Source of the DNA: Hymenobacter taeanensis
GTDB taxonomy: Bacteria; Bacteroidota; Bacteroidia; Cytophagales; Hymenobacteraceae
DNA length: 64,000 nt
Assembly: GCF_013137895.1 (NCBI RefSeq)
Contig: NZ_CP053538.1
Span: 1,115,501 to 1,179,500, forward strand
Direction: 5' to 3'
Numbering within the stretch: the stretch's first letter is position 1; every line of letters starts with the position of its first letter. Shown one piece after another: positions 27,213-34,727 of the stretch. A program made the position numbers and the translations under genes. The notes beneath the pieces were generated by a model. The model searched no databases and was not told the origin of the DNA. It saw nothing but the letters and a program-made list of their open reading frames with translations.

Positions 27213-28214
27213 TTATAAACGGTCGGGGGAGTCAATTGACTCGTGTTCGGCTTCGTCGCCGTACTCGTCGCCTTCTTCCATTTCCGGAGCGGGCACTTTG
27301 CGTACCTGGCGGGCGCAATCTTCGTCGCGGTGGTTGCGGCCTACGGTGAATTCCACCCAGTCGCCCTCATGCAGATCGTTGAAGTCGCCTTCGGCCATAT
27401 CGGCATAGCTGAAGAACAAGTTGTTTGGGGGCATTACCACAAATCCGAAACCGTTTTTCAGGTTTTTGATGGTGCTGATGCCTACCGTACCTACCGGGCC
27501 AGCGGCCGTGGGGCCGGTGGGGCGCACGGGCTTCACGGCGGGGAAAGCTACGGGCTCGGGCGTATTTACAAACAGGCTCTCGATCAGCTCGTCGCCGGAG
27601 CTCAGGCCCTGGTCGATGATGTCGTGCATCTGGGTGGGATACGTTACGTGCTCCAGCAGCTGCTGGGAGGCGCGGGTAACCCGGTTTTCACCTTTGAAGT
27701 CAACGTACTTAAAGTCCCAGTTCAGCAGCATCACGCGGGTACCCACGGTGTTGAGCTTCTTAATCAGGGGCACGTAGTCAGAGTCGCCGGCGATGAGCAC
27801 AATTACATCAAAGCTCTTGTGCATAGCCAACTCCAGGGCTTCCAGGGCCAGCCACACATCAATGCCTTTTTCCTGCAAACGGCCATCGCGCGTTTTCAGG
27901 GGCATGTAGTGGGTGGTTACGCCCAAGTTCATCAGAATATCGTCGAGCAGCCGGTCATGAAACAGGCGGTCTTTGTCACGGGCTTCGGTAGCAGATAGGC
28001 GGCCGCGGAAGAAGTGAGAATCGGTGATTTGCGCCAGGCGCACATCTACGTCTTCTTCTTCAGCTACTTGGTGCCGGATAAACTCGTGCAGGCCCTCCAG
28101 GCTAATACGGGCTTTACGATCGTGCTGGAAGTAGTAGTAATCACTGATCTTAAGGAAATAATTGCCGTCATAGAAGACGCCGATCCTTATCAGGGGGCTA
28201 TTCATCTGGTTCAT
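27213..28214 (-). CDS. NYN-domain putative RNase fused to a cold-shock-like domain
   Basis: 333 residues from ATG 28214 (ATG 28205 also possible; the frame to 28286 is rejected). Residues about 6-200 are a NYN/LabA-type PIN-like nuclease: IGVFYDGNYFLK with the first Asp, KGIDVWLALEALELA, and VIVLIAGDSDYVPLIKKL with the acidic pair, then VMLLNWDF. After a linker, GTVGISTIKNLKNGFGFVVMPPNNLFFSYAD...GDWVEFTVGRN is a cold-shock (OB) domain with RNA-binding aromatic residues. The C-terminus is highly acidic. The design suggests an RNA-directed nuclease. The neighbours give no further clue. Confidence 0.85.
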   Translation of the reverse strand: MNQMNSPLIRIGVFYDGNYFLKISDYYYFQHDRKARISLEGLHEFIRHQVAEEEDVDVRLAQITDSHFFRGRLSATEARDKDRLFHDRLLDDILMNLGVTTHYMPLKTRDGRLQEKGIDVWLALEALELAMHKSFDVIVLIAGDSDYVPLIKKLNTVGTRVMLLNWDFKYVDFKGENRVTRASQQLLEHVTYPTQMHDIIDQGLSSGDELIESLFVNTPEPVAFPAVKPVRPTGPTAAGPVGTVGISTIKNLKNGFGFVVMPPNNLFFSYADMAEGDFNDLHEGDWVEFTVGRNHRDEDCARQVRKVPAPEMEEGDEYGDEAEHESIDSPDRL

Positions 28215-28851
28215 ACGAGAAACGGTTTGTGCGCAAAAAGGTGTGGGGGTAACAGAGAGCAGGAGGAGGTTCGGCGGGTCCTGCACCGGGCAATGACCCG
28301 GTCAAAGATACATGTAGAGGTTTTACCTATTGATGAGCCAGCCATGATCAAAGTAGCAACCTAGGTTGGCGCATAGGGGAGCTGTCAGCAGCTAAAGTCG
28401 CCATCGAAAAACAGAGCGACTTAGAATGAAATAACTATGAAGAGCACGAAGTATAATAAGCGGCATAATTTTATAACAGTATAATTACCAGAACAAGAAC
28501 AATATCTTGCTACTATTAACAAGATACAATATTAAACAACATATACCTTCTGACCTATTAACGAAATACAATTCGTCTTTGTTTTATCCAGCAAGTGACT
28601 GAGGTGAAAAAGAGAGTGTACCAGCGTATGGCGTTGTTACGGTCCCTGATGCAACTGTGACTCCGAATAGGCCCTAAGTAGCAGGCAATACGCGTACCTA
28701 TTTAAGCAAAGATACCAACAACTTTACACCCGGCATACAATACCCGCTAAATATGACATATTCCTATACAAAACCAGTTTTTTTCTGGACTAAAGAAATT
28801 TCAGCTATTACTTATGGGTGATTTTTCAGGCCTTCGGGGCTCATAGAGCAG
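28215..28851. other. Intergenic region, AT-rich, no gene seen
   Basis: About 640 bases. From 28430 to 28600 it is strongly AT-rich. No ORF with sensible start, tRNA fold or long repeat was found. It holds the promoter for the NYN gene at its left end. Confidence 0.4.
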
Positions 28852-29592
28852 TTAGAGTGAGAGCGTTCCAATGATCAGGGCCAGTACGGCAGCGCCGTAC
28901 CCTAGGCAAATAGCTACTTCCAGGAAATTCCCGCTTTTGGAACCCGTCCGGATGAGGGGGAGCTTGAGGGTGAAGTCAGTGAGAGGCATAAACCATTTCA
29001 CGCCGGCTTTGGTGAGCGTATCGGCCAGCAGGTGCGATACGTAGCCGCTGCCCGCAAATAGGGCTACGCCGTGCCACCCCAGGCTGCGGTCGGCGAGGTG
29101 GCCGATGTAGGTCCAGAGGGCAGTGGCCCAGATGGTGTGCGTCCAGGAGCGGTGGGAGGTAAAGGGCGCCACCGACACAAACAAACCGAGCATACTCAGC
29201 CATACAAACTCGGTGTAGAGCCCGGCTACCAGAGTGCTCAGGCCCGTGAAGAGCAGGGCCAGCTTGCGGGTAGAATCTCCTTGCATGGCGGCCCCGATGA
29301 GGCCAAACGCCAGAGCCGCCGTGAAGCCCATCCGGCGGTCGGGGCCAGGCGGCAGCTGAAAATGGGTGTACAGGGCCAGGCCGGCCGCTACCACCACAAA
29401 GGCCCAGCGCACATACTGCTGGGTGAAGCCCAAGCGCTTGCTAAGCCGGGAGCCGGGGTGGTCGAGGTCGGGAGCCAGAGAAGAAAAGCCTGCCAGGGCA
29501 ATGCCCGCCGGCGACACCGGTATGCCGGGCACCAGGTACGCTACGGCCACGCCGGTAATCAGACCAATGGCCAGGTGAGAAGAACCACGCAC
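28852..29592 (-). CDS. YdjM-family membrane metal-dependent hydrolase
   Basis: 246 residues with a GTG start at 29592. MRGSSHLAIGLITG gives the first His, followed by SSLAPDLDHPGSRLSKR with the Asp-X-Asp-His pair, HRSWTHTIWAT in the middle and SHLLADTLTKAGVKWFMPL near the end, the DUF457/YdjM metal-site pattern. About six membrane helices. YdjM is a LexA-regulated inner-membrane protein in E. coli; related enzymes cleave phosphorus-containing lipids, but the substrate here is unknown. No LexA box could be recognised upstream. Confidence 0.88.
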   Translation of the reverse strand: MRGSSHLAIGLITGVAVAYLVPGIPVSPAGIALAGFSSLAPDLDHPGSRLSKRLGFTQQYVRWAFVVVAAGLALYTHFQLPPGPDRRMGFTAALAFGLIGAAMQGDSTRKLALLFTGLSTLVAGLYTEFVWLSMLGLFVSVAPFTSHRSWTHTIWATALWTYIGHLADRSLGWHGVALFAGSGYVSHLLADTLTKAGVKWFMPLTDFTLKLPLIRTGSKSGNFLEVAICLGYGAAVLALIIGTLSL

Positions 29593-29937
29593 AAATAAAA
29601 AGCTACTACTAAAAGGAGGCAGCGAAGATAGAACGCGAACTGTTCTGCTTGCCTTACTAATTTCACCATTTGCTTGAAGTAGCTACTTAAATAGCGCTGA
29701 ACCTGCCATCTAGGCCACTGCTGGCGCAAGCATATATAATTTGTCTAATAAACAGATTCAGCCAACAGATTACTACAAGTGGCCTAGACTACTCGCCAGG
29801 CCTCTTGTAGCCGCTTAGTGCGCTGCCGCTACTTGGGCCGTTTGTGTCGGGCGCACGCGAAAGGTGATGCAACTGCTGCCGGATAGAAGCGTTTGTATGC
29901 TATGGACACTCTAGCTTCTCACTATCAGCCTATTATC
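29593..29937. other. Intergenic region with one GGCCTAG copy
   Basis: About 345 bases between divergent genes. AGTGGCCTAG at 29778-29787. The frame beginning at 29893 is an N-terminal extension of the small secreted gene and is not used. No other feature seen. Confidence 0.4.
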
Positions 29938-30192
29938 ATGAAAAAGCATTGTCTTGTTACTATTGCTGTGGTGCTATCAGGCCTTTGCTTATCGGCACAA
30001 GCCCAAACCACGCCGCGGGGCAAAACGCAACCGGCACCACAGGCGAGTAAGCCCGCTGGTGCGCGTATAAGTAAGCCCACTTCTAGTGGGACCTCTACTA
30101 TCAAAGACACGGCCTCCTTTAACCGCAAGTTTCGTCGGTCCAGCCAGCCTTCTGCTATTCCGGTGCCCGTGCCTGCCAGGCCAGTTAAGTAG
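29938..30192 (+). CDS. Small secreted Pro/Ser/Lys-rich protein
   Basis: 84 residues from ATG 29938. A clear signal peptide (MKKHCLVTIAVVLSGLCLSAQAQ, with likely cleavage after AQA) is followed by about 60 residues rich in Pro, Ser, Thr, Lys and Arg with no predicted structure. No family recognised. The mature basic, disordered peptide may bind cell-envelope polymers or nucleic acid, but nothing in the neighbourhood supports a specific role. Translation start is chosen by the signal peptide. Confidence 0.55.
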   Translation: MKKHCLVTIAVVLSGLCLSAQAQTTPRGKTQPAPQASKPAGARISKPTSSGTSTIKDTASFNRKFRRSSQPSAIPVPVPARPVK

Positions 30193-30254
30193 AGGTGTAT
30201 GAGTAGCTCGGTTTCTTACTTATTATAAAGCTTAACAAGCTGATTTCTATACAA

Positions 30255-30360
30255 AAGCACGTTATCCTGACGCAGGAAGGGCCTTCTCGCGCCTGAGCGA
30301 CTGGCCTGGCGCCTCGTGCTGACGTGGGTAGATCTTTCCCTGCGTCGGGATGACGTGCTT
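30255..30360. repeat. Imperfect inverted repeat (REP-like element)
   Basis: Left arm 30255-30278 (AAGCACGTTATCCTGACGCAGG core) and right arm 30336-30360 match as inverted copies with two substitutions and one extra base, around a GC-rich 57-nt middle that may itself pair (GCCTGGCGCC). It occupies most of the otherwise empty 30193-30547 gap. It could be a dispersed extragenic element. Confidence 0.55.
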
Positions 30361-30547
30361 GTAAGGGAGCTACTTTGGTAACGTCAGCATGTGAGCTGTC
30401 TCGACCGGGCCCACGCGCTGACGGGCGAGTGTGGGGAGTTCTTGTATGGCTGCTCTAGGCCAGTTTAGCCAATCTCAACTTATGCTGCTTGATGCGTGAT
30501 ATTGGCTGGGAAGGGGAGCCTTCTCTCCCTTATACAATACGGCACCT

Positions 30548-30769
30548 TTACCAGCCCCCTGAGCTGCCTTTTAGGCCATTCTGGTCATCTTTGATGTGTT
30601 GCACCTGGCTTTCCAGCATGGCCAGGCCGCGGCGGAAGGCATCGGCGGCTTCCGCTTTTTCCTGCTCTGGTAAAGGGCCTTGCTCTTGCACCTGCTGGCG
30701 CACTTGCCGTAAATGAGTTAACATTGCCTCCCACTCCTCTGCCCCCTGCTCCATCTGCTTATCACTCAT
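30548..30769 (-). CDS. Small hydrophilic coiled protein, unknown
   Basis: 73 residues from ATG 30769 (the frame to 30826 has a weak start). Almost wholly helical and charged: QMEQGAEEWEAMLTHLRQVRQQVQEQGPLPEQEKAEAADAFRRGLAMLESQVQHIKDDQ. No signal peptide or membrane segment. No family recognised. Composition and codon use look like real coding sequence of this genome, but a spurious ORF cannot be excluded. Divergent from mfd. Confidence 0.5.
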   Translation of the reverse strand: MSDKQMEQGAEEWEAMLTHLRQVRQQVQEQGPLPEQEKAEAADAFRRGLAMLESQVQHIKDDQNGLKGSSGGW

Positions 30770-30984
30770 AGCTTTATACCCACCGAGGCTGCTTTGCTGC
30801 TGTGAAGTGGGAAGATACGGCAGCAACTCTAAAAAATGGCGGAAACTTTCGCGGGCTGGCGGTGGTATTCACTAGCGCGTATCTGCTTTGGGAACCAGCC
30901 GCGGGCTTTGCCCCCTCCCCTCTAAGAAAGCAAGCCGTTTTGGGCGGTAGTTTTCAGGTGTATGCGCTCATTGCCCGACCGGAG

Positions 30985-31011
30985 TTGACTTCGGCCGGGC
31001 TTCTACCTTTG
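30985..31011 (+). promoter_or_regulatory. Probable mfd promoter
   Basis: TTG at 30985-30987 (in TTGACT) lies 16 bases before TACCTTTG at 31004-31011, which matches the TAnnTTTG -7 consensus. The start codon follows 26 bases further on. Confidence 0.55.
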
Positions 31012-31036
31012 CCTCCTCTCCTAGCCGATACTTGTT

Positions 31037-34000
31037 TTGAAGGTCTCCGATTTACTTAAACTCTACACCCTCGACCCTACGGGTATGACGGTGGGTGCCC
31101 GCCTGAACCCCGCCACGCGCCACTCTCTGAAGCCCACTGAAAAAGCGGACGCTCCGGTGCGTCTGCACCTGAAGGGCTTGGTGGGAAGCCAGGATGCCGT
31201 GCTGGCCGCGGCCCTGCACCAGGAGTTCCCGGATCAGCATCACCTGTTTGTTCTGCACGACCGGGATGAGGCAGCCTACTTCCTGGCCGATTTGCAGCAC
31301 CTGGTGCCGGACGAGGAGCCGCTGCTGTTCCCTAGCTCCTACAAGCGCCCCTACGCCTTCGATGAGACGGAAAACGCTAACGTGCTGATGCGGGCGGAGG
31401 TGCTCAACAAGCTGAACTCTCACCGCGGCCCCAAAACCAGCGCCGAGCAAGCGGCCGACGACGCGGAGGACGCTACAGCGGAAGCGGAAGGCCAGCCCAA
31501 GGGTAAGAAGCGCGTGAAGGCCACGGCCAAGGAAACCGCCGGTGCGCTCATCGTGACGTACCCGGAAGCGCTGTTTGAGAAGGTAATCAACAAGAAAAGC
31601 CTGGTAGCCAACACCTTCCTGGTGAAGGTGGGCGACAAGCTCGATGTAAACTTCATCAGTGACATGCTGGCGGAGTACGACTTCGAGCGGACCGACTTTG
31701 TGTATGAGGCGGGGCAGTTTGCAGTGCGCGGCGGCATTGTGGACATCTTCTCATATGCCAACGAGCTGCCCTACCGCATTGAGCTGTTCGGGGATGAGGT
31801 GGAAACCGTCCGGACCTTTGACCCCGAGAGCCAGCTCTCGGTGGAGAAGCGCCAGCAGGTGAGCATCATCCCGAACGTGCAGACCAAGCTGCTCCAGGAA
31901 ACGCGCGAGGCGTTTCTCGACTTCATTCCGAAGAACACCGCCATCTGGACCAAGGACATGCGCCAGACCCTGGACGTGGTGGAGGAATCGTTTGACCGGG
32001 CCGAGGCGGGCTTTAAGGAGATGCTGGAAAGCGCCGGCGGCGTGCAGATTGTGAGCAAGCCCGAAGACCTGTTTGAGACCAGCAAGAGCTTCAAGAAGCT
32101 GCTGGAGGGCTTCCCGATTGTGGAGTTTGGCAAGCGGTTTTATTTCAAGACCGGCGAGGACTTCCAGTTCAACAGCAAGCCCCAGCCGAGCTTCAACAAG
32201 GACTTCAACCGCCTGGTGAAGAACCTGCACGACAACCAGCAGAAGGGCTACACCAATATTATTGCCGCCGAGCAGGTGCGCCAGGCCGACCGCCTGCGCA
32301 CCATCTTCGATGAGCTGGACAATAACGTGCAGTTTCAGCACCTGCTGCTAGGCCTGCGCGAAGGTTTTATTGACGAAACTCTGAAACTGGTGGTATACAC
32401 CGACCACCAGCTGTTTGAGCGCTTCTACCGTGCCCAGGAGACCCGGAAGTTCTCCAAGAAAAAGGCCCTGACCCTGAAGGAGCTGCGCACCCTGGTGCCC
32501 GGCGACTACGTGGTGCACCAGGACTACGGTATTGCGCGCTTTGCGGGCCTCACCCAGGTAGAAATCAACGACCGGCTACAGGAGGCCATCCGGCTGGTGT
32601 ACCGCGACGACGATGTGCTAACGGTGAGCATCCATGCCCTGCATAAGATTGCCAAGTACTCGGGGGCCGAGGGCAACCCGCCCACCATGAGCAAGCTGGG
32701 CTCACCGGAGTGGGAAAACAAGAAGAAGTCAGTGAAGAAGAAGGTGAAGGACATTGCGGCCGAGCTGATTCGGCTGTACGCCAAGCGCAAAACCGCGCCC
32801 GGCCACGCCTTTGCCATGGACTCGTTTATGCAGGCTGAGCTGGAATCGTCGTTCATTTACGAGGACACGCCCGACCAGGCCAAGGCCACCGAGGACGTGA
32901 AGCGCGACATGGAGGTGCCCCACCCCATGGACCGCCTCGTGTGCGGCGACGTGGGCTTCGGTAAGACCGAGGTAGCCATTCGGGCGGCGTTTAAGGCCGT
33001 GGCCGATGGCAAGCAGGTGGCCATTCTGGTGCCTACTACCATTCTGGCCATGCAGCACTACAAAACGTTCCGGGAGCGGCTCAGCAACCTGCCCGTGACG
33101 GTAGAGTACGTGAACCGCTTCAAGAGCACCAAGCAGATCAAGGAAACATTGGGCCGCGTAGCGGAGGGCAAAACCGACATCCTCATTGGCACGCACCGCC
33201 TTACTAACAAGGACGTAAAGTTCAAGGACCTAGGCCTGTTGGTGATTGACGAGGAGCAGAAGTTCGGGGTGAAAACCAAGGACAAGCTCAAGGAGATAAA
33301 GGTGAACGTAGATACGCTCACCCTCTCGGCTACGCCTATTCCGCGCACCCTGCACTTCTCGCTGATGGGGGCCCGCGACCTGAGCGTAATTGCCACGCCC
33401 CCACCCAACCGCCAGCCGGTGCAAACCGAGCTGCACGTGTTTGATGAGCTGTTGGTGCGCGACACCATTGCCCGCGAGCTGAAGCGGGGCGGACAGGTAT
33501 TTTATGTGCACAACCGGGTGAAGGACATTGAGGAGCAGGCCAACATGATTCTGCGCCTGGTACCCGATGCCCGCGTAACCTACGTGCACGGCCAGATGGA
33601 CGGCGACCTGCTGGAAAAGCGCATGATGAAGTTTGTGGACGGCGACTACGACGTGCTGGTGGCCACCACCCTCATTGAGAGTGGCCTAGACATCCCGAAT
33701 GCTAACACCATCATCATTAACCGGGCCCACATGCACGGCCTCAGTGACTTGCACCAGATGCGCGGGCGCGTGGGCCGCTCCAATAAGAAGGCCTACTGCT
33801 ACCTGCTCACGCCCCCGGTGGCGGGCCTGCCCAGTGATGCCCGCAAGCGCCTGAGCACCCTGGAGGAATTCTCGGACCTGGGCGCGGGCTTCAACGTGGC
33901 CATGCGCGACCTCGACATTCGGGGGGCGGGCAACCTGCTGGGCGGCGAGCAGTCGGGCTTTATCAATGACCTGGGCTTCGAGACCTACCACCAGATTCTG

Positions 34001-34567
34001 GACGAGGCCGTGACAGAGCTGAAGGAAACCGAGTTCCGCGACCTGTTCCTCGGCGACACCACCCAGCGCCTGCAGGAAGTGGCCGGCGCCGCGGGCCCCA
34101 AGGAGTGCAACATTGAGACTGACTTGCAGGTGCTGATACCGGACCGCTACGTGGCCAACGTATCGGAGCGGTTGCAGCTGTATAGCAAGCTGGATAGGGC
34201 CAAGAACGCCGAGGAGCTGCGCAAGGTGCTCAACGGCATGGTGGACCGCTTCGGGCCGCTGCCCGCCGAGGTGGAGCAACTAGCCGACATTGTGCGCCTG
34301 CGCTGGCAGGCCTGCCACGCCGGCTTCGAGAAGCTCACGCTGAAGAAGAACCTGCTGAAAGGCTTCATCCCGGCCACCAACAACGAGCGGTACTTCCAGG
34401 GCCCCACCTTCGGCAATATCCTCAGCTACGTGCAAACCCACCCCCGCTCGGCCTCCATGAAGGAGCGCAAGGAGCAGCTTATCATCAGCATCGAGGACGT
34501 GAAAAACGTGCAAGCCGCCCAACGTATTCTGAGCGAGTTGGGAAGTGAGGAGAAGGTTGGGGTGTAG
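31037..34567 (+). CDS. mfd: Transcription-repair coupling factor Mfd
   Basis: 1,176 residues, starting at TTG 31037 (MKVSDLLKLYTLDPTG); the next ATG at 31085 would lose conserved N-terminal text. Domains in order: UvrB-like module, RNA-polymerase-interacting domain around VPGDYVVHQDYGIARFAGLTQ (near residue 490), helicase core with Walker A GDVGFGKTEVA at 637-647 and DEEQ at 738-741, LSATPIPRT motif III, TRG region and a C-terminal auto-inhibitory domain. Mfd removes RNA polymerase stalled at DNA lesions and recruits UvrA. A low-complexity, acidic-then-basic insert (about 132-167) sits in the N-terminal module. A promoter lies just upstream, and a long inverted repeat follows the stop. Confidence 0.96.
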   Translation: MKVSDLLKLYTLDPTGMTVGARLNPATRHSLKPTEKADAPVRLHLKGLVGSQDAVLAAALHQEFPDQHHLFVLHDRDEAAYFLADLQHLVPDEEPLLFPSSYKRPYAFDETENANVLMRAEVLNKLNSHRGPKTSAEQAADDAEDATAEAEGQPKGKKRVKATAKETAGALIVTYPEALFEKVINKKSLVANTFLVKVGDKLDVNFISDMLAEYDFERTDFVYEAGQFAVRGGIVDIFSYANELPYRIELFGDEVETVRTFDPESQLSVEKRQQVSIIPNVQTKLLQETREAFLDFIPKNTAIWTKDMRQTLDVVEESFDRAEAGFKEMLESAGGVQIVSKPEDLFETSKSFKKLLEGFPIVEFGKRFYFKTGEDFQFNSKPQPSFNKDFNRLVKNLHDNQQKGYTNIIAAEQVRQADRLRTIFDELDNNVQFQHLLLGLREGFIDETLKLVVYTDHQLFERFYRAQETRKFSKKKALTLKELRTLVPGDYVVHQDYGIARFAGLTQVEINDRLQEAIRLVYRDDDVLTVSIHALHKIAKYSGAEGNPPTMSKLGSPEWENKKKSVKKKVKDIAAELIRLYAKRKTAPGHAFAMDSFMQAELESSFIYEDTPDQAKATEDVKRDMEVPHPMDRLVCGDVGFGKTEVAIRAAFKAVADGKQVAILVPTTILAMQHYKTFRERLSNLPVTVEYVNRFKSTKQIKETLGRVAEGKTDILIGTHRLTNKDVKFKDLGLLVIDEEQKFGVKTKDKLKEIKVNVDTLTLSATPIPRTLHFSLMGARDLSVIATPPPNRQPVQTELHVFDELLVRDTIARELKRGGQVFYVHNRVKDIEEQANMILRLVPDARVTYVHGQMDGDLLEKRMMKFVDGDYDVLVATTLIESGLDIPNANTIIINRAHMHGLSDLHQMRGRVGRSNKKAYCYLLTPPVAGLPSDARKRLSTLEEFSDLGAGFNVAMRDLDIRGAGNLLGGEQSGFINDLGFETYHQILDEAVTELKETEFRDLFLGDTTQRLQEVAGAAGPKECNIETDLQVLIPDRYVANVSERLQLYSKLDRAKNAEELRKVLNGMVDRFGPLPAEVEQLADIVRLRWQACHAGFEKLTLKKNLLKGFIPATNNERYFQGPTFGNILSYVQTHPRSASMKERKEQLIISIEDVKNVQAAQRILSELGSEEKVGV

Positions 34568-34583
34568 ATATAAGAAAGATTGT

Positions 34584-34668
34584 TATTAACATTTGAAACC
34601 TACCGCACAGGGTTGCGCAAATGCAACCCTGTGCGGTAGGTTTCAAATGTTAATAGTTCAAAGTTTTT
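34584..34668 (+). repeat. Perfect 33-bp inverted repeat with T run after mfd
   Basis: Arms 34584-34616 and 34623-34655 are perfect complements around a 6-nt loop GCAAAT, and a run of seven T follows at 34662-34668. It starts 17 bases after the mfd stop. It looks like a very strong terminator but is about twice the usual arm length, so it could also be a miniature element at the left edge of the AT-rich insertion. Confidence 0.85.
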
Positions 34669-34727
34669 TTGGCAGGCGGCCTGATCCTTCCATACATTGT
34701 TATTCTATTATCACTTATAGTCTAAAA

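Noticed and set aside
34593..34727. 45-codon N-terminal extension of the PHP-ATPase gene
   Set aside because: It overlaps the inverted repeat and T run; the PHP domain text begins just after ATG 34728.
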